From positions 1 to 40,308 of IMG/VR virus record IMGVR_UViG_3300025641_000018: 40,308 nt of DNA. One strand, given 5' to 3'. A program made the translations under genes and the position numbers. The notes beneath the pieces are model-generated. The model saw nothing but the letters and a program-made list of their open reading frames with translations. It was not told the DNA's origin and did no database searches. Below are positions 1 through 8,405 of this stretch, in pieces (position 1 is the stretch's first letter; each line of letters starts with the position of its first letter). The DNA comes from a virus.

Positions 1-189
1 GAGAATTGCAGGGTTATCTTCTGCGGAGATTTCCGTCAGGCGGATCTAAAACAGAATGGCATGAAGGATTTTATGCAAATCCTCAAACGCATGGAGCTTT
101 TCGACTTTATTGACTTCCAGGTAGAAGACATAGTACGATCCGACTTCGTTAAATCATATATTATAGCAAAGAATGAACTTGGCCTATGA
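1..189 (+). CDS. phoH: PhoH-like ATPase, C-terminal fragment
   Basis: The reading frame is open from base 1 and ends at TGA 187-189, giving the last 62 residues of a protein whose start lies left of the window. It contains FCGDFRQADL, which matches the conserved GD.xQ.D segment that follows Walker B in PhoH family ATPases, and then FVKSYIIAKNELG, a typical phage PhoH ending (DIVRS followed by VK and YII). PhoH proteins are NTPases with proposed RNA-related roles, and their function in phages is unresolved. The stop overlaps the start of the helicase gene (ATGA), so the two are translationally coupled. Family assignment rests on the visible motifs only; the Walker A region is outside the window. 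Confidence 0.75.
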   Translation, partial: ENCRVIFCGDFRQADLKQNGMKDFMQILKRMELFDFIDFQVEDIVRSDFVKSYIIAKNELGL

Positions 190-1469
190 AAGCAGTAGTT
201 AGTAACAGAATTTACATGGAATGCACTCCTGAACTGCAGAAGCAGATCGACGACGAGCTTACGTATGCGATTCCGACCCACAATCCACTTGATCCTCCCC
301 AGATGATTAAGAATATGGGACTTATCCGCAACGGGTTGATTTCTATGCCCATAGGGCGCATGGATTTGATACCAGAGCACTATGAAATTGTTGATAAACG
401 CTTAGAAAAGCCAGTAGAGTTTCCTGAGTTTAAGTTCGACTTACGAGCTAGTCAGAAAGACGTATATGATGAAATCGAAGACAACGCTATAATTAACGCA
501 TGGGTCAGTTGGGGCAAGACTTTTACAGGTCTTGCAATAGCCGGTAAGTTGGGTCAAAAAACGCTTATTGTTACCCACACTGTCCCATTGCGTAATCAGT
601 GGGCAAAAGAGGTAGAGAAAGTCTATGGAATTAAGGCAGGGATCATAGGTAGTGGAAAGTTTGAACTTGATGCTCCTATCGTGATTGGCAATACACAGAC
701 TTTATACCGAAATATTGATAAGATTCGCAAAGAGTTTGGCACTATCATACTAGATGAAATGCACCATGTTAGTAGCCCGACCTTTTCTAAGATTCTCGAC
801 ACAAATTACTGTCGATACAAGATAGGTCTATCAGGCACTATCGAGAGAAAAGACGGAAAGCACGTAGTTTTCAGAGATTACTTTGGTAGTAAGTTGTTTC
901 AACCGCCAAAAGAGAACTACATGACACCGACTGTGCATCTAGTACATTCTGAGATACGCTTTATGGACGGAGCTAAGATACCTTGGGCAAACAGAGTCTC
1001 TGCGTTATCAAATAATGAGGAATATAGGCACACTATAGCAATGCTTGCAGCTGGATATGCCGCCAGAGGACATAAAGTCCTGGTGGTCAGCGATCGAGTC
1101 AGTTTCCTCAAAGCTTGCGCCGAGCTGACTGGTGAGAAAGCCGTTTGTGTTACAGGTGAGGTAGCACACGAGGACAGAGAGACACTCGTAGACGAAATTC
1201 TCTACGGGGACGCTAATGTTCTCTACGGAACGCAAGCAATTTTCTCAGAGGGTATATCTGTTGATACTCTGAGCTGCTTAATACTGGCAACCCCAGTAAA
1301 CAACGAGCCCCTCCTTACACAGTTAGTAGGTCGGGTAATACGAAAGAAAGAAGGTAAGATTAGTCCAGTTGTTGTAGACATCCACCTTCGAGGCAAGACT
1401 GCACAGAGACAAGCCTCGAATAGGGTAGGATTTTACATGAAACAGGATTGGTCGATGAAGTACCTTTAA
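186..1469 (+). CDS. SF2 DNA helicase, UvsW-like
   Basis: A 427-residue superfamily 2 helicase. The RASQKDVYDEI segment near residue 87 resembles a Q-motif/UvsW-type entry to the helicase core. The Walker A position reads AWVSWGKT (about residues 105-112), motif II is DEMHH (190-194), motif III-like SGT is near 217-219, and motif VI is QLVGRVIRKK (379-388). Phage helicases of this type (T4 UvsW) branch-migrate and unwind recombination intermediates and restart forks. That role fits the neighbouring gp46/47, ssDNA-binding and resolvase genes. It starts at an ATGA overlap with the upstream PhoH gene and is followed by a promoter. The first glycine of Walker A (GxxxxGKT) is replaced by alanine, which is unusual but occurs in some phage helicases. 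Confidence 0.88.
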   Translation: MKAVVSNRIYMECTPELQKQIDDELTYAIPTHNPLDPPQMIKNMGLIRNGLISMPIGRMDLIPEHYEIVDKRLEKPVEFPEFKFDLRASQKDVYDEIEDNAIINAWVSWGKTFTGLAIAGKLGQKTLIVTHTVPLRNQWAKEVEKVYGIKAGIIGSGKFELDAPIVIGNTQTLYRNIDKIRKEFGTIILDEMHHVSSPTFSKILDTNYCRYKIGLSGTIERKDGKHVVFRDYFGSKLFQPPKENYMTPTVHLVHSEIRFMDGAKIPWANRVSALSNNEEYRHTIAMLAAGYAARGHKVLVVSDRVSFLKACAELTGEKAVCVTGEVAHEDRETLVDEILYGDANVLYGTQAIFSEGISVDTLSCLILATPVNNEPLLTQLVGRVIRKKEGKISPVVVDIHLRGKTAQRQASNRVGFYMKQDWSMKYL

Positions 1470-1480
1470 AAAAATAGTTC

Positions 1481-1509
1481 TTGACAACATACTTAAAAAG
1501 GAGTATAAT
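1481..1509 (+). promoter_or_regulatory. Perfect sigma-70 promoter
   Basis: TTGACA (1481-1486) and TATAAT (1504-1509) are both exact consensus and are separated by 17 bases, in the gap between the helicase and the next gene. The expected start of transcription is near 1516. The spacer also holds the Shine-Dalgarno AAGGAG (1498-1503) of the GTG at 1512, so promoter and ribosome site are superimposed. Confidence 0.8.
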
Positions 1510-1511
1510 AC

Positions 1512-1913
1512 GTGTTCTTATTTAGCTGGGAGAAGGTTTTTGACGAGGCAGAGGGTAGCCCGCTTGAATGTTGCCGTATCATGGAAATGCTTATAGAAAA
1601 GCAAATACCAAAAAATAAATACGATCCAATATACAAGTACGCGACCAAGTCCTTTAATGGCACGAGTTTCTTACTTCATGCAGATGTCATGGCGCTCAAC
1701 GCTTATAAGTACAGCCACCGGGACGTGGCAATATATTACGCCCTAGCTTCAATTAGAAGTATGGCGGATTACATAGCAACACAACAAACCACACTAGATC
1801 TATACCATGTACCGGTTGATCTAGAACTAATCGAAGAAAACAGCCTACTTCGTATAGGTGATGGCGTAGTCCATTTTCTATATGAGGAAGTCACAACGGA
1901 GAATTTACACTAA
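1512..1913 (+). CDS. Conserved-looking phage protein of unknown function
   Basis: This encodes 133 residues with no domain I can name. It is mixed alpha-helical, with aromatic-rich stretches (FSWEKVFDEAEGSP, YKYATKSFNGTSFLLH) and an acidic C-terminal half. I chose the GTG at 1512 because AAGGAG lies 8 bases upstream and the next in-frame ATG (1580) has no ribosome site and would remove the N-terminal FSWEKVF stretch. The stop overlaps the next ATG (TAATG), coupling it to the ssDNA-binding protein. The position between the helicase and that protein suggests a replication or recombination accessory role, but this is only context. The start of a transcript from the overlapping promoter would fall inside this gene. 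Confidence 0.6.
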   Translation: MFLFSWEKVFDEAEGSPLECCRIMEMLIEKQIPKNKYDPIYKYATKSFNGTSFLLHADVMALNAYKYSHRDVAIYYALASIRSMADYIATQQTTLDLYHVPVDLELIEENSLLRIGDGVVHFLYEEVTTENLH

Positions 1914-2545
1914 TGGCATTATCATTTAACAAGCAAACTGGCGGCGCACAAAAATCATCCATCTCTACTTTTCAGTACAAAGATGGCGACAATAAAATGC
2001 GTATCGTTGGTGACATCTTAGCTCGCTACGTCTACTGGATTGAAGGCGAGAACGGCAAGAACATTCCTTTGGAGTGTCTCTCATTCGATCGCAATGCCGA
2101 GCGATTCAATAACAAAGAACAGGATTGGGTTCGTGAATACTTCCCAGACCTCAAGTGTGGCTGGAGCTACGCTGTACAAGTAATCGACCCTACCGATGGT
2201 AAGGTTAAAGTAGCAAACCTTAAGAAGAAGCTGTGGGAGCAAGTAATTACTGCTGCAGAAGATCTGGGCGACCCTACTGATCACGCTACTGGCTGGGATG
2301 TATGTTTCAAGCGAGTAAAGACTGGCCCACTGCCTTACAATGTTGAGTACCAACTCCAAGCATTGAAGTGCAAGCCACGTGCTCTGACTGAAGACGAGCT
2401 GGCATCTATTGCTGATCTCAAGTCTATGGACGATGTTATGCCTCGCCCAACAGCAGACGCACAGAAAGAACTGTTAGACCGCCTACGCAATGCAGGCGCA
2501 GAAACCGATGACGAAGCACTGGAAGCTGAGTTCAATATCGGATGA
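1913..2545 (+). CDS. Single-stranded DNA-binding protein, gp32-like
   Basis: A 210-residue protein starting MALSFNKQTGG. The core contains NKMRIVGDILARYVYWI and a lysine-rich patch (VKVANLKKKLWEQV), and the tail is strongly acidic (ETDDEALEAEFNIG, about residues 197-210). A beta-rich core with an acidic C-terminus is the organisation of gp32-type ssDNA-binding proteins, where the tail recruits replication and recombination partners. The position just before gp47/gp46-like genes fits. The gene is coupled on both sides by overlapping stop/start codons (TAATG at 1911, ATGA at 2542). No clear zinc ligands are seen, unlike T4 gp32. Assignment is by overall layout and neighbourhood; a structural search would settle it. 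Confidence 0.65.
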   Translation: MALSFNKQTGGAQKSSISTFQYKDGDNKMRIVGDILARYVYWIEGENGKNIPLECLSFDRNAERFNNKEQDWVREYFPDLKCGWSYAVQVIDPTDGKVKVANLKKKLWEQVITAAEDLGDPTDHATGWDVCFKRVKTGPLPYNVEYQLQALKCKPRALTEDELASIADLKSMDDVMPRPTADAQKELLDRLRNAGAETDDEALEAEFNIG

Positions 2546-3517
2546 TCTTATATACAGCAGATTGGCACATAAAGCTGGGACAGAAGAACGTCCCAGTATC
2601 GTGGGCTTTAAACCGCTATAATCTATTCTTTGAGCAAGTGTACGAGCTTGAGAAAGAGTGCAGTATGCACATTATAGGTGGTGATCTGTTTGATAGACTG
2701 CCAAACATGGAAGAGTTGGAACTTTACTTCAAGTTTATTCGTGGAGTAAAGATTCCAACTGTTATCTATGATGGAAACCATGAAGCTACTAAGAAGTACA
2801 AGACCTTCTTTACACAGTTAAAGCAAGTATCGCGGGATATCAACCCTCTGATACACATTGTGGATATTTCTTACGTTGATGAAGACCTAGGTTACGGCAT
2901 ATTGCCTTATACTGATCTTCACCGTAAGGGTAGCATTGAGCAGTTTAACACAAGTCAAGTTTAACACAAGTCAACCTCTATTTACTCATGTTCGTGGAGA
3001 GATACCTCCTCATGTTAAACCAGAAGTAGATTTAGACAGGTTTGAAGACTTTCCTGTAGTATTTTCCGGAGATCTACACTCCCATAGCAACAGTCAACGT
3101 AACATTGTATACCCTGGTAGTCCTATGACTACTTCTTTTCATAGAAGCATAGTTAAAACAGGCTACTTGCTTATCAATGAACAGGACTGGAGCTGGATGT
3201 GGGAAGAGTTTAGACTACCGCAGTTATTGAGAAAGACAGTATCAAATCAATCTGATATGGTACCAACCGACTACCACCATACAATCTATGAAGTAGAAGG
3301 CGATATTCAAGAACTTGCAGGTGTTAAGAACTCAGACCTCCTCGATAAGAAAGTAGTTAAACGAAAATCAGAGGCAAGCCTGATTATAGATAAAGATATG
3401 TCGATACAAGAAGAACTAGCAGAGTATTTGGCATATATTTTAGAATTACCAGAAACCTCAATACCAGAGATAATAGGAACATACAATGATTACGCTTCAA
3501 AAGTTGAAATGGGATAA
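2542..3517 (+). pseudogene. SbcD/gp47-like recombination nuclease, split by a frameshift
   Basis: Two consecutive reading frames together encode one Mre11/SbcD-type metallophosphoesterase, the T4 gp47 counterpart and partner of the gp46-like ATPase that follows. The first (2542-2964) has the ADWH motif, GGDLFDR and GNHE. The second, open through to 3517, has FSGDLHSHSN and the C-terminal remainder. They are separated by a 16-base tandem duplication (2942-2973) that shifts the frame and creates TAA at 2962-2964. Deleting one copy restores EQFNTSQPLFTHVRGE in frame and gives a protein of about 319 residues, close to T4 gp47 (339). As written the metal site is split, so either the gene is inactive, the sequence contains an error, or translation crosses the junction. 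The end overlaps the start of the next gene (3486). Confidence 0.85.
2942..2973 (+). repeat. 16-bp tandem duplication
   Basis: AGTTTAACACAAGTCA occurs twice head to tail (2942-2957 and 2958-2973). Its length is not a multiple of three, and it introduces the only frame break in the gp47-like gene. Confidence 0.97.
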
Positions 3518-5276
3518 TTGCTTTAGTTACGGTTCTGGTAACGAGTTAGACTTGGATGATAACACAGTAACACAAATTATTGGTACTAACGGAATGGGCA
3601 AGTCGTCTATTCCGTTAATCATCGAAGAAGCTCTGTACAACAAGAATTCTAAAGGAATTAAAAAAGTTGATATTCCAAACAGACATATCAATGAAGGATA
3701 CAACATATCTCTTACTTTCACTAAAGACGGTTCGACATATGAGATCACCATCAAACGTAAGTCTAGTATCAAAGTAAAACTAGAGAAAGATGGTGAAGAC
3801 ATTAGTAGTCATACGGCTACTAACACATACAAGACTATTCAAGGTATTATTGGAATAGATTTCAAAACATTCTCGCAGTTGGTATATCAAAATACTAATG
3901 CGAGCCTGCAGTTTCTTACAGCAACAGACGCTAACCGTAAGAAGTTCTTAATCGACCTTCTTCAGTTAGAGCATTATGTAGAGTTGTTCGAAGTATTTAA
4001 AGCCGCTTCGAAAGAAGCAACTTCAAAGAGTACAAACGTTTCAGGTCAGTTAGCGACCGTAGAAAAATGGTTGGAAAATAACAAACTTGAGAGTACCGAT
4101 GTACTACCCCTGCTAAAAGTAGAAAGTTCGTTGGAAGAACACGAGAAAGATCTCCGTCATTGGACGAATGAACTTGATAAGTGGACTGAAAATTCTGATA
4201 AAATTTCTAAGAATAACGGATATAAAAAGCAGCTCGATGCTATAGATATTGACACTCTAAATGCAGACCAAGTAGAGTTTATAGAGTCCGAAGATCTTAT
4301 GTCGGAGATTGGATCAATTAGAGCAGTCGCTGCGGGTGCGAAGACAACCCTAAATAAACTAGGAAAAGTACACGATGAATGCCCTACCTGTAAGCAACCT
4401 ATCGACAATTCGGTAGAGAAAGCTATGGTCGAAGTAGAGCAGAAGAAATTTGCAGAAGCAAAGGAGAAATTAGATGAACTTACAGAACAGCTTAAACAAG
4501 TTAAAGCAAATAATGGAAGATTTGAAAGTAACACAAAAGCTATCCGAGATTGGGAAATGCTTTATCAGGCTTATGACAGCTCTATCTCTGCGGATCATGT
4601 GGATAGTGCGGAGCTTGAAGCCAGCGTTGGTGACAGCCGTAGAGGAGTACAAGAAGCAAAAGCGCAGGAGTCAAAACTTAGGGCCGAGAACGAGCGTAGA
4701 AACAAACTCAACACAAGACTCCAAGTAATCCAAGAACAGACTGACGACTTTAAAGCGCAGAAAGAAAAACATAAAGCAGACCTCGTTGAATTACAAAGTA
4801 AAGAAACGACTCTGGACATCTTGAAGAAGGCATTTAGTACAAATGGCTTGCTTGCATACAAGATTGAAAATTTAGTAAAAGAGCTAGAAGAGTTGACAAA
4901 TACTTATCTAGCCGAACTATCTGATGGTAGGTTTACCCTAGAGTTTGTGGTATCGAACGACAAACTTAATGTACAGATTACAGATGCAGGAAGCATTATT
5001 GATATTCTTGCTCTCTCTTCTGGAGAACTTGCCCGAGTTAACACCGCTACTCTACTAGCTATCCGTCAGCTAATGAGTAGTATTTCAAAGTCAAGAATCA
5101 ATGTTTTATTTTTAGACGAGGTTATCAATGTACTCGATGAGACAGGAAGAGAGCGTATGGTAGAAGTATTGCTTCGAGAAGATTTAAATACTTATATCGT
5201 ATCGCATGGTTGGACTCACCCCCTCCTCGAAAAGATTGAAGTCGTCAAGGACGGAAACGTCAGCGTACTGGAGTAG
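3486..5276 (+). CDS. SbcC/gp46-like SMC-type ATPase
   Basis: A 596-residue Rad50/SbcC-family ATPase, the partner of the gp47-like nuclease. Walker A is GTNGMGKSS (residues 33-41). Long heptad-like coiled coils flank a zinc-hook CPTC (299-302). The ABC signature is LSSGELARV (510-518), and Walker B with its catalytic acid is VLFLDE (D544, E545). A switch histidine is plausible at IVSHGW near the C-terminus. The complex would resect DNA ends for recombination-dependent replication. The start overlaps the nuclease gene by 32 bases in another frame. Because this half is intact while its partner is broken, the pair is a useful test of whether the duplication upstream is genuine. Confidence 0.93.
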   Translation: MITLQKLKWDNCFSYGSGNELDLDDNTVTQIIGTNGMGKSSIPLIIEEALYNKNSKGIKKVDIPNRHINEGYNISLTFTKDGSTYEITIKRKSSIKVKLEKDGEDISSHTATNTYKTIQGIIGIDFKTFSQLVYQNTNASLQFLTATDANRKKFLIDLLQLEHYVELFEVFKAASKEATSKSTNVSGQLATVEKWLENNKLESTDVLPLLKVESSLEEHEKDLRHWTNELDKWTENSDKISKNNGYKKQLDAIDIDTLNADQVEFIESEDLMSEIGSIRAVAAGAKTTLNKLGKVHDECPTCKQPIDNSVEKAMVEVEQKKFAEAKEKLDELTEQLKQVKANNGRFESNTKAIRDWEMLYQAYDSSISADHVDSAELEASVGDSRRGVQEAKAQESKLRAENERRNKLNTRLQVIQEQTDDFKAQKEKHKADLVELQSKETTLDILKKAFSTNGLLAYKIENLVKELEELTNTYLAELSDGRFTLEFVVSNDKLNVQITDAGSIIDILALSSGELARVNTATLLAIRQLMSSISKSRINVLFLDEVINVLDETGRERMVEVLLREDLNTYIVSHGWTHPLLEKIEVVKDGNVSVLE

Positions 5277-5278
5277 AG

Positions 5279-5452
5279 ATGTCGGCAGGTAGAAGAAGAC
5301 TATGGTGGAGACACCTTAAAGCACAAGAAGAACTGGAACTCAAAGAGTCCAAGATAAAAGAGGAAGAAGATGGTAGATTCGAGAGCGAAGGGAGCGAGAG
5401 GCGAGTACCTAGTGAGGGATATGTTGAGGGACTCGACGGGTCTCAAGTTTGA
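5279..5452 (+). CDS. Small charged protein (57 aa), tentative
   Basis: An ATG at 5279 is preceded by GGAG at 5270-5273 with a 5-base spacer and opens a frame of 57 codons. The N-terminus is basic and tryptophan-rich (MSAGRRRLWWRHLK), followed by a charged helix rich in E and K. It starts two bases after the gp46-like stop, as expected for a coupled gene. Its last 83 bases overlap the resolvase gene in another frame, which is long for this genome and lowers confidence. No function can be suggested. Confidence 0.4.
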   Translation: MSAGRRRLWWRHLKAQEELELKESKIKEEEDGRFESEGSERRVPSEGYVEGLDGSQV

Positions 5453-5816
5453 AAGAGTGCCCGCCTCTGGAGCATTAGAGTATTTGAAAGGGGACTTATA
5501 TGTCCCTAATCAGCGCAATCATTTTTGTATTGAAGTAAAGAATTATAAAGACTCTGCATTGACAGACAAAGTATTCACACAACCTAAGACAAACAATTTG
5601 ATTCGCTGGTGGAAGAAAGTAGTAATACAAGCGGCAGGTGGCGATCAAAAGCCAATGCTATTTTTTAAATATGACCGTTCTAAAGTATTTGTATGCACAG
5701 AACAGAAGCCTGAGAATACACAACAGTATTTGTATATAGCCTTTCTGGATTGTTATGTATTACTTGCAGAGGATTGGTTAGCAGCAGAAAAAGTGGAGTG
5801 GATAGGTGGCTTTTAG
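5370..5816 (+). CDS. Hjc-like Holliday junction resolvase / PD-(D/E)XK nuclease
   Basis: A 148-residue protein with the layout of the archaeal-Hjc/PD-(D/E)XK nuclease group: KGARGEYLVRDML (catalytic E12), FERVPASGA, KGDLYVP (D42) and CIEVKNY (E55, K57). Such enzymes cleave four-way junctions and could resolve branched replicative DNA before packaging. The start is the ATG at 5370, with AGAGGAAG upstream. The end overlaps the GTG start of the 5' nuclease (stop in GGCTTTTAG). A general repair nuclease of the same fold cannot be excluded, but the SGA motif after the first acidic residue favours resolvase. Confidence 0.75.
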   Translation: MVDSRAKGARGEYLVRDMLRDSTGLKFERVPASGALEYLKGDLYVPNQRNHFCIEVKNYKDSALTDKVFTQPKTNNLIRWWKKVVIQAAGGDQKPMLFFKYDRSKVFVCTEQKPENTQQYLYIAFLDCYVLLAEDWLAAEKVEWIGGF

Positions 5817-6645
5817 TTTTAATGAAGCAACATCAGGTAAAGAAAGTAAGACTATAGTAATTGATGCCTTGAACTTGGCCTTCCGTTGGAAGCATCAAGG
5901 TAGAACAGACTTTCGAGATGACTATGTACAAACTGTAAAATCCTTAGCCCAGTCATACAAATGTGGTAATATTATTATTACCGCAGACTGGGGCTCTTCC
6001 AGCTATAGGAAGGGTATCTTACCAGAGTACAAGCAGAATCGAAAAGATAAGTACGAAACACAAACAGATGCAGAGAAGCAGGCATTTATAGACTTCTTTG
6101 ATGAATATGAAGGCACACTAGAACTATTGGCAGAGTCGTTTCCTGTTCTTCGTTATCAAGGTGTAGAGGCAGATGATCTTGCTGCCCACCTGGTAAAGCG
6201 TAAGAAAGAGTACGGTTTAGAAGAGATTTGGCTAGTATCGAGTGACCGAGATTGGGACTTGTTAATTCAGGATGGCGTAAGTAGATTTTCTTATGTAACC
6301 CGTAAAGAAGTCACAATCAATAATTGGAGTGAGCATTACAATGTAACTCCTGAAGAGTACATCTCCTTTAAATGTTTGACTGGAGATAAGGGCGACAACG
6401 TACCAGGCATTAACGGTATAGGCCCAAAACGCGCAGAGTCACTAATCAAAGATTATGGCGATGCAATGACCATCTATGACAACATACCTTTAGACGGTAA
6501 GTATAAGTATATTCAAGAGCTAAATGCAAATGCAGAACTGCTCTTGACAAACTATGAGTTGATGGATTTAGTAACATATTGCGATGACGCAATTGGTGCA
6601 GACAATGTGTCTGATATACAGCGGAGAATGACAAATGCAGATTGA
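5806..6645 (+). CDS. 5'-3' exonuclease / flap nuclease (FEN, T4 RNase H-like)
   Basis: A 279-residue 5' nuclease of the PIN/FEN group. Metal-binding acids are visible in order: IVID (D20), TADWG (D61), GVEADDLAAH (E121, D123, D124), SSDRDWD (D147, D149) and LTGDKGDNVPG (D194, D197). The last leads into the helix-3-turn-helix GINGIGPKRAESL that grips duplex DNA. The arch segment SSSYRKGILPEYKQNRK is also typical. It would remove RNA primers and flaps during lagging-strand synthesis. The start is a GTG at 5806 with GGAG 8 bases upstream. The gene ends 11 bases inside the next gene. No polymerase domain is fused to it. Confidence 0.92.
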   Translation: MAFSFNEATSGKESKTIVIDALNLAFRWKHQGRTDFRDDYVQTVKSLAQSYKCGNIIITADWGSSSYRKGILPEYKQNRKDKYETQTDAEKQAFIDFFDEYEGTLELLAESFPVLRYQGVEADDLAAHLVKRKKEYGLEEIWLVSSDRDWDLLIQDGVSRFSYVTRKEVTINNWSEHYNVTPEEYISFKCLTGDKGDNVPGINGIGPKRAESLIKDYGDAMTIYDNIPLDGKYKYIQELNANAELLLTNYELMDLVTYCDDAIGADNVSDIQRRMTNAD

Positions 6646-8404
6646 TTATAAGAGAGACAACTATCTATCAGAGTTTAGTATTAAAACTTTAGAAGATCGT
6701 TATTTAGTAGAAGGGGAAAAGTCTCCCCAGGATGCGTTTGCACGAGCAGCAAGAACCTTCGCTGACGATGAAGCACACGCACAGAGATTGTATGACTACG
6801 CTAGTAAGCTGTGGTTCATGTTTAGTACGCCTGTTTTGAGCAATGGCGGCACTAGCCGTGGCATGCCTATCAGTTGCTTTCTAAACTATGTTGAAGATAG
6901 CCGAGAAGGTATCACTGGTCACTATACTGAGAATGCGTTCTTGTCTAGTGTAGGCGGTGGTATTGGGGGTTGTTGGAACGATGTACGATCAGTAGGAAGT
7001 AAAACCTCTGCGGGGTCAGAGTCAACTGGAGTAATTCCTTTCTTGAAAGTGGTTGATGCAGAAATGCTCGCTTTCTCACAAGGTGTAACAAGACGAGGTA
7101 GTTATGCAGCATATTTGGAAATGTCTCACCCAGAGATTGAAGAGTTTCTGGACATTCGTAAGCCTACAGGCGGAGACGTTAATCGCAAGTCTACTAACTT
7201 GCATCATGCTGTCACTGTTTCTGACGAGTTTATGGAGCTGATCGAAGGAGCTACAAGAGAAGAAGGTTTCGATGATTCATGGGATTTAGTAGATCCACAC
7301 AGTGGTGAAGTTACGAAGACTGTATCAGCTAAGACACTTTGGGTAAAGTTGATCCAAAATCGTGTAGAGACTGGCGAACCATACATTATGTTTAAAGATA
7401 CAGTTCAGGCCGCTTTACCACAATTTCAGAAAGATGCAGGGTTGCAGGTACATCACTCAAATCTTTGTTCTGAAATTACACTGGCTACAGATGATCAGCG
7501 CACAGCAGTATGTTGTTTGTCAAGTGTAAATCTGGAAGAGTATGACGAGTGGAGCCAGAATGAGCAGTTCATTCCTGATCTAGTACGAATGTTAGACAAT
7601 GTACTTGATCACTTTATCGCCAATGCCCCTAACGAGCTATACAGAGCGAAGTTAAGTGCAGAAAAAGAAAGAAGTATTGGCCTGGGTGCTATGGGTTTCC
7701 ACGCTTATCTTCAGAGACACAACATTCCGTTTGAGAGCGTGCTTGCAAAAGGTGCAAACAACAGAATGTTTACAAGAATTAAATCGGAGGCAGTACGTGC
7801 AACAAGACAACTTGCAACAGAAAGAGGGGAGTGCCCTGATGGTAAAGGCTACGGCGTACGTAATGCTCACTTGCTTGCCGTTGCTCCTAATGCTAGTAGT
7901 AGTATTATATGTGGTAATACAAGTCCTAGCATTGAGCCTTACCGGGCTAATGCTTTTACGCAGAAAACTAAAAGCGGTAGTAGCCTTCTTAAAAACGAAT
8001 ACTTACAGCACGCACTTCAAGAAATAGATATGGACACGGACGAAGTTTGGAAGAGTATCATTACAAACGGTGGATCGGTTCAACAACTAGAGTTCTTAGA
8101 TGATTATACTAAGGATGTATTTAAGACAGCAGTAGAGATTGACCAGAAGTGGGTTATTGAGTTTGCAGGGGATCGACAGAAGCACATTTGCCAAAGTCAG
8201 TCACTAAACGTATTCTTCCCTGCTAATGTTTCAAAGCAGGAACTGCACGCGATACACATGGCAGCATGGAAGCAGAAAGTAAAAACTCTATATTATCTAC
8301 GAAGTGAAGCGATAAAGAGAGCCGAGACAGTATCAGATGAAGCACTACGAAAGTATATCTTCGATACTATTGATGAAAATGATTGTTTAGCGTGTGAGGG
8401 TTAA
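6635..8404 (+). CDS. nrdA: Ribonucleotide reductase, class I large (alpha) subunit
   Basis: A 589-residue alpha subunit that reduces ribonucleotides to deoxyribonucleotides. Active-site residues are clear. C81 (PISCF) and C293 (AVCCLSS) form the redox pair. N276, C278 and E280 in NLCSEITL correspond to the E. coli N437/C439/E441 thiyl-radical site. NASSSIICGNTSPSIEP is the phosphate-binding/finger-loop segment. The C-terminal CLACEG (C584, C587) is the shuttle cysteine pair re-reduced by thioredoxin. It lacks the N-terminal ATP-cone and is much shorter than E. coli NrdA (about 760), so feedback inhibition by dATP at an activity site is not expected. The gene overlaps the 5' nuclease at its start and is followed directly by thioredoxin and nrdB. 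Confidence 0.96.
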   Translation: MQIDYKRDNYLSEFSIKTLEDRYLVEGEKSPQDAFARAARTFADDEAHAQRLYDYASKLWFMFSTPVLSNGGTSRGMPISCFLNYVEDSREGITGHYTENAFLSSVGGGIGGCWNDVRSVGSKTSAGSESTGVIPFLKVVDAEMLAFSQGVTRRGSYAAYLEMSHPEIEEFLDIRKPTGGDVNRKSTNLHHAVTVSDEFMELIEGATREEGFDDSWDLVDPHSGEVTKTVSAKTLWVKLIQNRVETGEPYIMFKDTVQAALPQFQKDAGLQVHHSNLCSEITLATDDQRTAVCCLSSVNLEEYDEWSQNEQFIPDLVRMLDNVLDHFIANAPNELYRAKLSAEKERSIGLGAMGFHAYLQRHNIPFESVLAKGANNRMFTRIKSEAVRATRQLATERGECPDGKGYGVRNAHLLAVAPNASSSIICGNTSPSIEPYRANAFTQKTKSGSSLLKNEYLQHALQEIDMDTDEVWKSIITNGGSVQQLEFLDDYTKDVFKTAVEIDQKWVIEFAGDRQKHICQSQSLNVFFPANVSKQELHAIHMAAWKQKVKTLYYLRSEAIKRAETVSDEALRKYIFDTIDENDCLACEG

Positions 8405-8405
8405 G

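Noticed and set aside
2936-3517. Treating the second half of the gp47-like protein as an independent gene from TTG 2936
   Set aside because: There is no Shine-Dalgarno, and its first residues come from the duplicated 16-mer. The conserved motifs continue those of the first half, so it is one broken gene.
6544-6575. TTGACA within the 5' nuclease gene as a promoter
   Set aside because: The hexamer 17 bases downstream is TTTAGT, too far from TATAAT, and the site lies in coding sequence without a following gene boundary.
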